A DNA stretch of 64,000 nucleotides, taken from assembly GCA_022478985.1 (NCBI GenBank), contig JAKSZP010006700.1:62001-126000 (forward strand), in the 5' to 3' direction. Shown here one piece after another: positions 44,301-54,735 of this stretch. Numbering within the stretch: the stretch's first letter is position 1; each line of letters starts with the position of its first letter. The position numbers and the translations under genes were made by a program. A model generated the notes under the pieces. The model was not told where the DNA came from, searched no databases, and was given only the letters and a program-made list of their open reading frames with translations. This DNA comes from Massospora cicadina. Lineage: Eukaryota; Entomophthoromycota; Entomophthoromycetes; Entomophthorales; Entomophthoraceae.

Positions 44301-44580
44301 GCTTAGTACAAGTTGATAATAACAACTTATTTAAATTTTTATGTGAGCTTCGTGACTTTGGTTTAGAAGAAACTTCAACTTTAGCACTAGTCACCACTCC
44401 ATAAGGAAGATTTTACCCCAGAACAAAAAGAAGTATATTAGACCTTAGATATTCTGACTTATTCTCTATTCCACGTATGACTTTGGCAATATGAAGGGGG
44501 TTGTGCACAATGTAGAGATGGGGATACTTCACCCCTACGGTTGCGCCAGTACTTGTAGAGCAAGATAGAAGTGGCAAAGT
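41400..44580 (+). pseudogene. Element H Gag and protease region (decayed)
   Basis: Fragments only. TTNLADTIHQLLDGIYSAE near 41565-41620 could be an N-terminal Gag segment. Near 42990-43110, PSDFSSRFYASA followed by NLLDDTILAILSTLKPWHN matches the capsid pattern of C (TTAFAEQFYIAAQ, LTLDYAIAAMLTGL). A basic region follows to 43440. Between 43450 and 44580 no protease active site is recognisable. The sequence is too decayed for exact limits. Confidence 0.45.
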
Positions 44581-45380
44581 CCAACCAAACTCAATGAGCT
44601 GTTGACCTCAGGGTTGTTTGTACCCTCACGAAGTCCTTGGGAGTCTTTAAATCTTATTGTTAAAAAATGATGGGTGACATTGTGTCATCAAGGATTATCA
44701 TAAGCTCAATGCAGTGACCCATAAGTATATCTATCACCTCCCTTAAATTAATGAGTCCCTTTGTTTCAGGCTGGTGCTAATATTTCTCCAAGATGAAACT
44801 TTCTAGCAGGTACTTGCAGATTGAGCCAGCATCCAAGAGTTAAGACAAGTATGTCTTTATCACTAATTAAGGGCTTTCTGAACCAACCTGCATGCTGCAG
44901 GGGCTATGTAATGCAATGCCACCTTTCATCGAGCTAAGGACTGGCTTCTAGGTGATTTGAATATGTCTTGCATCCTAGTATACTTCTAAATATTACCATC
45001 TTATACAAAAATCTTTTAACAGCGGTTGAAGCATCTCAGCTAAGTTTTCAATTGCCTCTGGGATACGTCCCTGAAGTTCAAACCCGCCAAGTTCTTGTTC
45101 TTTCAGAAAAAGAATTTTTTAGAGCATAAGGTCATTAAAAAGGAATTAGTCCTTGTCATAAAAGGTCCCCTATCTAGAAAAAAAATTTCTCCCTAAAGCT
45201 TTAGAGGCATACAAGTGTTTCTACTATGGTAGATTATTACAGGCCGTTTATACCATACTTTGCTGAATTGGACAAACCTTAGTATATTTGCTACACAAGA
45301 CGGTCCTCATAAAAAGAACACAGAACAGGGTTAGGCTTTTAATCTACTTAAGACTGCAAAATCTCCTTTCTCAAAAATTA
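44581..45380 (+). pseudogene. Element H reverse transcriptase (decayed)
   Basis: Readable pieces: KLSSRYLQIEPASKS near 44790-44835 (the Y-x-Q-I motif), MLQGLCNAMPPFIELRTGF near 44890-44950 (the LPFGLCNAP-FQ motif) and, near 45225-45280, YRPFIPYFAELDKP, the connection domain. It is interrupted at 45381 by half-LINE2 just before RNase H. Confidence 0.6.
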
Positions 45381-47275
45381 TCTCTCTTTCCACTCAGCGT
45401 AACTTTCCAAGAAAATCTATGAAAAAAGTAAATTTTGATCACACACCATATTTTCACTCTGATGTCCTCAGATTTCCCCCTGAATGCTCCAAAGTGGGGA
45501 AAGCAGAAACTCCTTCACCATTTTCCATCCACTGAGAAAATGTGCTCAGACTAGCTCGTCCAGTCATGCCAAACCCCTGGACAATTCATTTTTTCCAAGG
45601 ATCTCGATGCCCACCTTGCTTGAACCAAAGTGGTGCCCCATTGCCCCCTGGTGCTCCCCCAGAGCAATATGCATTTTGGCCTAAGGGTTGATTATGGGAA
45701 ACTTTTCCCCTACCACAGCCAAGCCATTATCAAATTGGCTCAGGTGGTGATGACTCCCACCAGTTTTATTGATTTCCGCCCCTATAAGGGGTATTTTGAT
45801 CTTGGGTTCACCTGTGAAGCTGATGCCGCCACAGCGGCAACTGTGCCCCTGGTTTTTTGGGACCCCTCTCCCCACAATTTAGACCTGGCTCCCAGCGGAT
45901 ACCACTTTGGTGGTTCAGTTTGCTGGTTTGCCCACCCACCTCCCCCTGAAATGTTCCACAGGAGCTGATGGATGGTATGGCCGCTATGGCTCCAACACCA
46001 TCTTACAATTTGTGGTCCCAAATGGGGCCAAACGCCTCTCTGGGCCTCAGGTGTGTTCCAAAATCAGCCCAGAATTTAGTAAAATTGCCTTGTCAATTCC
46101 CCCTTGTGCCATCATTCCTTATGCCACTGACCATCCGTACAGGGCCCACATCGAGGTCAGGCAGATGATCTGTCCACACTTTTTCGATTTGGACCACCTA
46201 AAACGTAATTGCCCTTCCTTAGCTGCTTCTTACAGCTCTGATTTTTTGTCTTCCATCCTACAATCTTCTGCCCACCCTGCGCCAGTCTTTGTATGGGGTA
46301 TAACCTATCTTCCCCTCCCTCAAAGCTGTTGCTGCAGCCACGCCCACAGCCACCAATTAGCCTCCTCTTCTCCCCAGTGCCACAAATGCTCAATCTAATC
46401 AAGCACCAGCTTAGACCCCAGTTTGCTCCCATGCGTCCTCCAATGAACCAACCGAACCTCAGGCATATGCCAATTCTCAAATCTAATTCAACTAAAATCA
46501 GAGGGATATATTGGTTGAAGTTGATGAGTCTAGCAATATTATGAAGATTCCACTATTCAACTCGAGCAGTTTGCATATGCTGACCATGACGCTAAGCTAC
46601 CCCCTTGTTTATTCGCCCCCAAGTGAAACGCCAAAACGTTCCATGGTGACCACCAGCTGGCTGTTAAAGCAACAGCTAAGACAGATGGTTGTCCTCTCCA
46701 CAAAGCTGTCACCAAATCAGTGGCAATGCTCACAGGAGGAATCCCTCCTCCATTATCCCCTCCATCACTAATACTCTTTAAAAGAATAAGTTGATTGAAT
46801 CTCAAAAAGCTGCCAATGATGCAATCCAGCATGTGGCAGTGGTAGCACGGACTCCAGAAGTCAAGATTACCTGCACCAATATCAAACATTTTTGAAGCTC
46901 CCCAACACACGCATTAAGCTAAACAGCTTTGATCAATTATATTATCTCTCTTATGGTCAACCGCTGTCTTCCTGCCACCCCAATCATCAAAAAGTTTAAT
47001 CTCTGCATCCCGCTGATGCCCTGACGCATTTGCTCTCCACTGTAGCCTTACCCTTTTTGGGGGAAATTGATGCCTAGGATGAGTCCCCTGATCCCCCATC
47101 CCCTTCTGCCATGATAAGATAAGCGGTTCCCACTTTCCCACCTGATTGGTTATGTTCGCATTTTGTGTGTCATCTGCTCATTTTGGGCGGTTTCTTACTT
47201 TTGTTAGGAATATTTATTTGTTTGCTCTTTGAGCTTTGGTAACGTCCATCCCCTGGTCGGCTTACCTTATATAAA
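45381..47275 (+). mobile_element. Half-LINE2: second RT-less non-LTR element
   Basis: Begins TCTCTCTTTCCACTCAGCG, aligned with half-LINE1 (TTTTTTCTTTCCACTTGTC). It ends CCATCCCCTGGTCGGCTTACC plus an A-rich run, the shared tail. It contains one ORF1-like protein, a zinc-knuckle remnant and the same C-terminal domain as half-LINE1. Interruption of the H RNase H region at this place fixes its limits within about 10 bp. The TSD is not clear (CAAAAATTAT against CAAAAAAGATT). Confidence 0.8.
45480..47120 (+). pseudogene. Half-LINE2 ORF (ORF1-like protein, broken)
   Basis: 45630-45960 encodes LPQSNMHFGLRVDYGKLFPY, then FIDFRPYKGYFDLGFTCEAD, homologous to half-LINE1 and LINE1 ORF1. After a shift at 45965 it continues NTILQFVVPNGAKRLSG and, at 46150-46205, HIEVRQMICPHFFDLDHLKR with NC next. 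That is a CCHC knuckle with its second Cys changed to Phe and Gly to Asp. The C-terminal domain at 46590-47120 has APK-NAKTFHGDHQLAVKATA-like sequence. It ends LHPADALTHLLSTVALPFLG, ESPDPPSPSAMIR and a stop. The protein probably bound its own RNA. Confidence 0.75.
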
Positions 47276-47560
47276 ACAAAAAAGATTCCACTAATCTTTC
47301 AGCCAGTTTTGATCCATTTAAACCTTTGCCAACCCTTTATGTTATTTATTGACGCCAGTGATATTGATGTAGGGAAATTTATGCCTAACCATATAAACAA
47401 CAAGTAGATCAACCTGTGGCCTATTTAAGTAAGACCCCAACGAAAGCTCTAAAGAACTACAGTATTACTTAATTTGAATTTTTTGTATTACTCGTGGTAT
47501 GTTGGAATCAGGGTGGTGTGTAAGCTCGCTGGTGCTAATTTGCCCCAGATTTTGACAATA
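47276..47560 (+). pseudogene. Element H RNase H remainder
   Basis: After half-LINE2 the reading resumes with FMLFIDASDIDVGKF (47335-47385), QQVDQPVAYLSKTPTKALKN and YSIT. These are the gypsy RNase H motifs in order (DAS, PVAYLSK, NYS-T). Stops follow; the integrase of H is not visible. Confidence 0.7.
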
Positions 47561-47737
47561 AAGCAGGAGAATGGTTATCTCACTGAGTTAAAAAAGAATA
47601 AAAATGGGGTTTCTCTCTACTGAATAAAAAGATACATTTATAACTTATATAAAAGTTGGGTTTTTATCAGTTTTTATTATGTGGCAGCGAGGTGATTGAA
47701 ACTAAACCGTCATCCAATCTCACTGCTTAGTATTTAT
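47561..47737. other. LTR-like AT-rich segment
   Basis: Contains ATAAAAAGATAC, TTATATAAAAG and TTTTTATTATG followed by TGGCAGCGAGGTGATTG, which could be an LTR end with a second type of primer-binding site. No partner LTR was found, so this stays tentative. Confidence 0.25.
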
Positions 47738-47755
47738 ATTGATATGGGGCTTGAT
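47738..47755. repeat. LINE1 target-site duplication (left)
   Basis: ATTGATATGGGGCTTGAT, identical to 53020-53037. It sets both ends of LINE1 exactly. Confidence 0.95.
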
Positions 47756-47993
47756 TTTTTCTTTCTCGTTGCAATCACTATTGCAACCTATTAAATTCAA
47801 GACTGAATCTAGTTTAATAATCTCACAGAGGAGATTAGTCTGCGCCCATGTCAGGGAGCAGTTGGGCAAGCAAGGTAAGAGGAGCAGGTGGAAGGCCCGC
47901 GGCCTCCAACGTTTGAAAACGCCCCAGAGAATCTGGCGGAATAGACAAAATTCTTAAAAAACTGGTGGCCACAATTTCCCCAGAGATACTCGT

Positions 47994-49261
47994 GTGGCAA
48001 GCGCGATGCAACCAGTACATCAACACGCCACACTCCCAGCCACTTTTGCCGGTGGAATTTGGAGTTCATGTGTATATCTGAACATCCAAAAAACGGCCTT
48101 ATGGGAAAAATTTTATGAAGATGTACACAAAGTTTTCCTGACCGCAGTGTACGTTGCACCTCACTCCATGTCGCGCGGTTGGCTGGACCTAGGTTTCAAA
48201 AGTAAAAAAGCAGCAGACGAGGCTACAGCGGTGCGCATAGTGGTTGACCTCCCCAAAGGGCAATGGGTCGTTGAAACCAAATGCACCAGATGGACAAAAT
48301 CAAACCAAATTTTCCTCACGTTTGACTTTTTGCCTACTATGGTACAACGTGATATTTTGGAACAACACCTGAAAGATGGTCTCGCTGTATACGGCGAAAT
48401 ACAATCTTTTAAAATGCAATGCTTTACGCTGATGCCACACCTGTGCACTGCCAAAGCCATTGCAGTTCTGACCCCAACTGAGGAGATAGCGAAGGACCTA
48501 ACCTAGATCCCACACTCCACCTTTATTGATATTGCAGGGCACACCACCCACCCATTCCGGGTAACTGTGGACAGCGCGCCCCCCATTTTCACCCACTGTG
48601 ACGCATTTGGCCATAAGGCACACGCATGCCCCATCAAGGAGGGCGTCACATTCCAAGAGCACTCCTCGGCGGCCATGGCCAGCGGAGAGGTGCACTAAAA
48701 ACCAACCGCAAGCACCAAGGAGGCTTTCTCATGGGGAGCACAAGACTGCTACCTATTGGTAAAGCCTATCTCCCCGCAGGAGTGGAAGAAGGCCTAGCAG
48801 GCCCATAGGGCTGCGGCCAAGGAAGCGGCCAAGGCCACCACCACTAACCACACTCACAATGCTAGGAGGACATGGAGACCTTCGCAGCAGAAGCAACTCA
48901 GGAATCCATCATCCAATCAGATTGGGAAGCCCATGCTGAGTGGGCCAGTCAATCCGAGGATCTGATGGGAGACTTGATCTCACCCAATTGTTGCACCAAG
49001 CTCCGGTCAAAACTGACTTGGGACCTATCCCAACTGAAAATTTTTTTTGACCCACTCGATGGTGCACTGAACTCATCTGCACAGCAAAAAATTCGTCCGA
49101 CGTCAGGAAAACAAAAAGTGAAGGCCAAAGCCAATGCGACTCTTTCCACAAAAATCAACAAAAACTCTGATAGCGTTGCTGCTAACACCCGCGCTGCTGT
49201 GAAAGCCCATGGGGACCTAGAAGAGGCTGGTGGGCCTGGGGGCCCACCCCCTCACACCTAA
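47994..49261 (+). pseudogene. LINE1 ORF1 (nucleic-acid-binding protein, broken)
   Basis: First part (47994-48506, 170 codons): SSCVYLNIQKTALWEKFYED, SRGWLDLGFKSKKAADEAT and QIFLTFDFLPTMVQRDILEQ, an RRM-like pattern. After a stop the same frame gives PPIFTHCDAFGHKAHACP, a CCHC zinc knuckle whose first Cys is Phe. A Lys/Ala-rich C-terminus follows (48872-49261, KQKVKAKANATLSTKINKNS). It ends with TAA at 49259-49261, 6 bp before the ORF2 Met. ORF1 proteins coat LINE RNA and act as chaperones. Confidence 0.82.
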
Positions 49262-49267
49262 GGTGCG

Positions 49268-50520
49268 ATGGGGAAAACCTTCACTCTAGGGACGCTGAAT
49301 ATCGCCGGACTCAAGGCCTCCCCATCCCAAGCTAGGAAACTGAGTTTTTACAACACAATTTACCCTTGGATATCCTGGCCATCCAGGAGTCCCACTGTCC
49401 ACGAGGCTCTGAGGAAGCTTGGAAAATAATGCTCCTCCCATCCCTATCCTTTTGGTTGAAGCACTGTGGGGTGCTAATTTGGAAATTTTTTTTCAAATTT
49501 ACATCCTCAGAAACATTCCTAAATGGCTGAGTGCTCGTCATCACCTTCTCATGGGCTGACGTAGCACATGCAATCGTCATCATCTATGCCCCAAACAGTG
49601 CACATGAGCGTTGGGAATTTTTCTCATCAGTCAAATCCCTCCCGCTACCCCCTGATTCTTTCCTATTCAGCGGCATGAACTGTTGGCTAACCTCACCAAC
49701 GGACCGGTGGCCTCCCTCACCCCACGCCCCACAGGGTCACATAGAACTACGCGTTCTAAAGGCCACCCTTGGGTTAATGGATGCGCTGCCGTGACATGCC
49801 CCGCTGCTCAAAAACATGACGCATTCCCACATCCACAATGGCAATTAAGGTCCATGACCCACATTGACCTTATTCTAACGCCGGCGAAATTCCAATCCCA
49901 CATCTCCCACTTCATAACAACGAAAATGGAATTCTCTGACCACTGACTGGTCTCGATAACCTACCACCTACCAGTCACAGTTGCTAAGGCCCCACATTGG
50001 TGCAAAATCTGCCCCCCGAGCTTGCGTTACCAGGATTTTCCATGTGGGTGGAAGAGGCAACTTTGGTAAAATCGTTTGTTGCACCGTTTTGTGTGGACCC
50101 CATTTCCACATGGGCAACTTTCAAAGAGGACACCATCCGCCACTATTGCCATCTCTCCTCCAGATGCTCAAGAGCCACATCGACAGTTATCTCGCATACT
50201 CTGGTGGAATTGGCCCACTTGGAGTCCAACATTCCAGCTACAGGATACAGCCCTGCATGGGGCCGGAAGTGGGCGGAGGCAGCCGCCCACCTCAATGCAC
50301 TCGAAAGGCAACACAAACATCAGGTTTGTGTCCAATACAGGGCCACACGCATCACTAAAGGTGACAAGTGCACCACATATTTCTTTAAAAAATTTTTGCA
50401 CCACGCCAGAGTGTGGCCTGCACACAGGTGCAAAGATCGGATAATTCCATTGTGGACACACTGGCCAAAGTGGCAATTAAAAAGTAAAAATATTACTCCG
50501 AGTTATACCAAGCCAAACTA
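49268..50520 (+). pseudogene. LINE1 ORF2 N-terminus: APE-type endonuclease (broken)
   Basis: Met at 49268 begins GKTFTLGTLNIAGLKASPSQ (the N-IAG motif). Then LDILAIQESHCPRG (catalytic Glu), VIIYAPNSAHERWEFF, FSGMNCWLT (normally GDFN; the Asp is lost) and HIDLILTPAKF with FSDH near 49935 (the final SDH motif). The domain cuts one DNA strand to prime reverse transcription. Frame changes occur near 49350, 49540 and 49780. The linker to RT runs to about 50520. Confidence 0.85.
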
Positions 50521-51510
50521 ATTCAGCTGGCTGAAGTGACAGAATTTCTCGACTGAGCTCATATCTGAACCGTTTTCTGATACCCAGAAATAATGAATTT
50601 AATTACTCTGAACAAATTATGGACAGCCATTCATGGTGCGCTAAACCAAAAATGCCCAGGCCCAGATGGCATTCCATATGAGTTCTACAAAAAATATTTC
50701 AAATATATATCCCCATTGCTGCTCGCCTCACTTAACCAAAGCCTGTTGGAAACGCGCCTCCTACCAGGAGGACATGAGGCCTTTACTGTCACACTCTACA
50801 AGAAAGGGGATAAGCTTAACTTAGCCAACTGGCGCCCCATTTCTCTAACAAACACAGACACCAAAATTATAACAAAAATCATGGCTAACCGTTTAGGGAC
50901 TGTAGCATCTGCCACCATCTCCCCAGAAAAATTTGGTTTCATCCCCAGAAGGTCAATTTGGGATAACGTGCACTCCGTGGCTAATGCATGTCAGTCCACA
51001 GCCTCAGGAGCACTGGTATTTTTGGACCAACAAAAGGCCTATGATAGAGTAAACTGGGAATACCTAAGGCCTGCCTCCATCAATTACGCCTACCCCCCGC
51101 TTCATCAACTGGGTGATGCTGCTCACAGAATCTGCAACAATGGCAGTGCGTGGTTCAGGCTTCCTAATGGAAGTAGTCCGCCCTCAAAGGGGCTTGCGAC
51201 AAGGCGACCCCCTCAGCCCACTCTTATAAAACTTCAGCCTTGACCCACTACTGCGAAATGTGAATGCCCAACTCACTGGGGTCCATGTGCCAGGCCAAAC
51301 CCCAGTCAAGATGATGGCATTTGCAGATGACTGCGTGGTGGGGGTGTCTAATAATAAAGATGCAAGCGCGCTTGAAGCCCTCATCCAGGAATATTCCCAG
51401 GTAAGCAACGCGACACTGAACGCCTCCAAAACCAAAATCATCCTTCTTGGTCAGTTTCAGAACTGCTGGGCCCCAGCAATTAGTTCCCAACCTGGCCCAT
51501 CTGCTCGCCC
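50521..51510 (+). pseudogene. LINE1 ORF2 reverse transcriptase (broken)
   Basis: 50593-51243 is open: QKCPGPDGIPYEFYKKYF, LANWRPISLTNTDTKIITKI, GFIPRRSIWDNVHSVANA and LVFLDQQKAYDRVNWEYL (first catalytic Asp). In the next frames lie LRQGDPLSPLL near 51200 and MMAFADDCVVGVSNN at 51312-51356, with the catalytic FADD intact. A shift near 51100-51190 and a stop before 51243 break it. Confidence 0.9.
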
Positions 51511-52887
51511 ACGCCCACGCCTTACTAACTCAACACACACCACTCCACTGGTGCTCCCCTTCATGCCACGTCCTACCATAGGACCAGTGCGCCATCTGGG
51601 CGTGTGGATGGAGGCAGGCGGATACGCGTCAGCATTAATGGAGTGCCGTATACTGGACAACGTGACGAAGCGAATCGCCTCTTTCAGAGCCCACCCTACT
51701 ACCCTCACTGGCAGGGTTGTTCTAGCCAACTCTATGCTCCTATCCAAAGTCTGGTTTGGAGCCCACGCCATCCCCTTCTCCCAAGCTTCTTCAAATCCCT
51801 GTATGCCTTGCTGCAAGGATGGCTTTGGTCAGGCCGCCCTCCACCAGTATGGCTAGAGGTCATTTTTGGCCCTCATCATCAAGGTGGCATGGGCCTGCTT
51901 GACTTCAAAGCCCATGCTGCCAAGATACTGGGCACCTGGATCGCGGCCATCACCGCTCCTACACTCCCATCCCAACACTGGTCCTGTGCAGCCCGCTCCA
52001 ACTTCTCCCGAGCCTTGGGCCTCAACAATCCATCAAACTTTCCACTCCCTGATGAAATACCTCGCATCACACACATCAGCCACAGGTCCTCACGGGACTA
52101 AAACCCACTACAAACGAATCCTACTCTCCATGCGAAGCGCAGAGTGGAGAATTTGTATTAGCGGACATACAACCCAAAGAGGCCGCCCCTCTCCTCAGTT
52201 CACACAAGAGGTACAGGGGCTACCCATCCATGATGGCGTGATCCCCATTCGGCCCCATGTCCTATCCAGGGTGGACTACCTGGACATGATAGACATCCCT
52301 TATTCCACTGAGACCCAAAAACTATCTGGAAATACGCACACCATCCTCTGTTGCAGCCTCAAGTCCGCTCCCATGTGTGGCGGTGCCTGAGGCGGGTGTA
52401 TCGTACAGCTGAGCGCTCTAACGCTTTACACTCATCCTGTGTCATGTGGGGCCAGTACGGAACGCTTTTCCACCGCCTGGAGAAGTTCCCCACCTCTAAA
52501 GTGATATGGCGCGAAGTTCAACGTCTGCTGGGCCAGGATCAAACGCATCCCTTCAGTCTGTCAAGAGATATGTTTGCTCTATCAATGGCCTCCTCCCTTC
52601 CACCCTCCCTCTGTGCTCTGGTGGTTGCAATCGCCATGTGGACCATCCACACGATTTTCTTAGATGCCATCGCAGGCTCCACCCCCACCCTCCCAGAAAC
52701 TGTCCACAGATTCCGGTCTCATTTGGTGGACCACTTTCAAGCGTGGATATTTGGATACCTCCCACCGCGTCGCCAACAGCTGGTCTCCTCCTGGTTCCCA
52801 GTCTGGTTCATTAAATCAGACCCTTTCCTCCACACGTGCTCAATAGTGGCTACGGCCCCTTCACACGTCCCCTCACCCTCCCCATAA
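51511..52887 (+). pseudogene. LINE1 ORF2 C-terminus with Cys-His region (broken)
   Basis: Includes RPTIGPVRHLGVWMEAGGYA and VLANSMLLSKVWFGAHAIPF (L1-like thumb region), then GGMGLLDFKAHAAKILGTWI. At 52370-52480 it reads HVWRCLRRVYRTAERSNALH followed by SSCVMWGQYGTLFHRLEKF. LINE3 has CTVCG at this point, so the second Cys of the zf-RVT motif has become Trp here. The tail (52560-52887) is hydrophobic and ends VPSPSP and a stop. Confidence 0.85.
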
Positions 52888-53019
52888 GTGGCGTTCCCTC
52901 TGGCAACAAGAGATAGCATCGCTTCTCTGGGGTGCCTCCCCTGGTACTAAGTTTATCTTTCCTGAGTCATATTTGGAAGTGTCCGTCCCATGGTCGGCCT
53001 TCCCTGCAATAAATTTAAA

Positions 53020-53037
53020 ATTGATATGGGGCTTGAT
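53020..53037. repeat. LINE1 target-site duplication (right)
   Basis: ATTGATATGGGGCTTGAT, identical to 47738-47755. Confidence 0.95.
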
Positions 53038-53499
53038 GTGCTATAGGTATCGAATCCAATAATAGCTTTAAGCCTAAATAGGATTATGGACGTTCGTCAT
53101 ATCAAGCTTTCAAAGCTTACTCTCATTTGACTGGAATAGCTAACTGAGGGTTGTGAGTAGGTATGACATGCCCATGAGGCAAAGATTTTATATATTGGAG
53201 CCAATCATCTTGAGGGAAATAATTGCACCTTGTGAGAACCCCTCAAAGGCTATAAATGGGGGTGTTGTGGCGTAGGTGCTGAAAATATTTTAGAAGTGGG
53301 CTGGGAAAAACCTCCAATGGTCTCCCCAGATTTTGGCGCATTTTTTGATGCAATTTAATAATCTAAATTTGTACTATTTGCACGTGATGCATTAATAATA
53401 GTGTTAACCCAATTTTTGGGGTTCCACTGGTAATTGATCAGGGTCTTTATGGCCGATTCTACTTGGATTAGAAAAATGAAACATTATCAATATCATCTG
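53038..53499. other. Unassigned sequence between LINE1 and element B
   Basis: 462 bp with no clear coding or repeat feature. It is continuous with 47561-47737 once LINE1 is removed and with 59498-59780 once B is removed, so it is probably remnant of the same older element. Confidence 0.3.
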
Positions 53500-53504
53500 G
53501 GAGA
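53500..53504. repeat. Element B target-site duplication (left)
   Basis: GGAGA, repeated exactly at 59493-59497 after the right LTR. Confidence 0.9.
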
Positions 53505-54328
53505 TGTGACGGTTGAGGTCTATCCTCAGCATCACAAAGCCCTGATCTTTGGTAAGACAGGGCAGGCTGTGTCTGTAGGTATGGAGGAGGAGGGGGCGCT
53601 GGTTCTGGCAAGGACGCCTAAGGGGCTGTAGCTTGGAGTAGGCCGAGGAGCAAGATGGGCGTCCAAGTCGGGACAAAATGGAAAATGAGTAAAATGGGTA
53701 GTTTTGAGATTTGATTTGGATTTGAATTGAGAATGGAAGGAAACAGGTGCTTGGGAGTTTCGCAGTTCGATTGGGATTCAAATGGAACTGGCGTGGCCCG
53801 ATGAGGATTGGAACTGGCACGGAATCATTGAGTAAAGATTCCGCGATCCTGCTGTAAAGTTTACACCAAACATCATTTAAGATGGCACCATAAGCTTATA
53901 TTATATTTTATTTTAGCTTTTAACATGTGTATATAGGGAAGGAACTGTGAGCTGGAGGCTCCTCAGTTCTGTTTTCTATCAACTTGGCTAAATATTAAAT
54001 AAAAGAACTTAAAATTCATATATTTATAATTTGGGTTTATTTTAAAGATATTGCCTAACTGCAGCCATGTTTGGCTTAAATCAACAAGAGTTGGACTTTG
54101 AGAGTGAGCTTGGGAGGGCTATTGCCTCCCTCTATACCTTGTCTTGGAGTCAAGGCATGTTGCTGGGGTTAAGTATACTTGCAACTGTCTTCCAGGGGGT
54201 GCTTATCCTATCTTGTAGCGCACGCACCAGGAGAGTAGTATCAGGAGTCATGTCAGCCCTATGGTCTTTAACATGGATCCTGTTGCCCAACTCATTCGTG
54301 GCTCATTGGAAGGAGCCAGTGCGTTACA
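53505..54328 (+). repeat. Element B 5' LTR
   Basis: 824 bp. TATA box TATATA at 53930-53935, predicted RNA start about 53961-53965, AATAAA at 53998-54003, leader ATG at 54067. So U3 is about 53505-53960 and U5 runs from shortly after 54003 to 54328. The last 262 bp are coding for the Gag leader. Confidence 0.93.
53930..53974 (+). promoter_or_regulatory. Element B core promoter and self-primer sequence
   Basis: TATATA (53930-53935) lies 35 bp before AGTTCTGTTT (53965-53974). The latter is the perfect 10-nt complement of AAACAGAACT at 54331-54340, just after the LTR. In Tf1 the first nucleotides of the RNA fold back onto such a site and are cleaved to prime minus-strand synthesis. The 3' LTR has the same pair of elements (TATATA 59099-59104, AGTTCTGTTT 59134-59143). 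Confidence 0.7.
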
Positions 54329-54735
54329 TTAAACAGAACTCATTTACTTTCCTGTCGTTATGGTGGCAAGCAAAAGAGGTGCCAGAAAAAGTTGTGTTTC
54401 CAAAGTGGTATAACCATACTGCAACACTCTTAATAGTAATATTCTCCACCGCCTTTTTGCTTCATGAATTTTACCGGGTTTTAGAGTGTGTGTCCCAAGA
54501 TGGTGGGAAAGTGGTAGGGCCTGGGAAGGACAAAGGAAGAATATCCACGGTTTTAAAATCGGAAGACTTGAAACTGATCCACCAGACGTTTAGTCAGGTT
54601 CAGTTTCAGGGACGTTTGACAAAGGCAGCGGGTGGAGAGGATTCGTTTGCCTTGCAGTTAAGTCAGGTTCTGTTGGCACTTCCAGTAAAGCAGTCAAACT
54701 GGGTGCGAGAACTTTTAGAAGAACAGTCAGGTTAC
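54067..54735 (+). CDS. Element B membrane-spanning leader fused to Gag N-terminus
   Basis: Open frame from ATG 54067 (Kozak-like GCAGCCATG); the frame stays open to 54969, but after ~54733 it is out of Gag register. Residues 1-29 are polar (QQELDFESELGRAIASLYTL). Hydrophobic segments lie at about 30-50 (GMLLGLSILATVFQGVLIL), 57-79 (VVSGVMSALWSLTWILLPNS) and 118-132 (ATLLIVIFSTAFLL). The LTR ends within residue 88, the primer site encodes KQNS (89-92), and from ~160 it is Gag (LKSEDLKLIHQTFSQVQFQG). Element A has the same frame and the same segments. No domain name is known to me; membrane anchoring of Gag is inferred. Confidence 0.8.
54331..54340 (+). promoter_or_regulatory. Self-priming primer-binding site of element B
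   Basis: AAACAGAACT begins 2 bp after the LTR end and is the exact complement of AGTTCTGTTT at 53965-53974. There is no TGG as in tRNA-primed elements. It lies inside the leader-Gag reading frame. Confidence 0.72.

Larger units (their letters stand above)
47756..53019 (+). mobile_element. LINE1: full-length non-LTR retrotransposon (5264 bp)
   Basis: Bounded by a perfect 18-bp duplication. It begins TTTTTCTTTCTCG, encodes ORF1 then ORF2 (endonuclease, RT, Cys-His region), and ends TCCCATGGTCGGCCTTCCC followed by TGCAATAAATTTAAA. L1-like features are the APE-type endonuclease, the two ORFs and the zf-RVT region. Unlike mammalian L1 the 3' end is a specific sequence, shared by the other LINEs, the half-LINEs and the SINE here. 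It has several stops and frameshifts but is the least decayed LINE in the window. Confidence 0.93.

Noticed and set aside
53434..53631. 65-codon open frame MIRVFMADSTWIRKMKHY...
   Set aside because: It spans the border between flanking sequence and the B LTR, so it is a chance fusion; only the LTR half has meaning, as the Pol tail.
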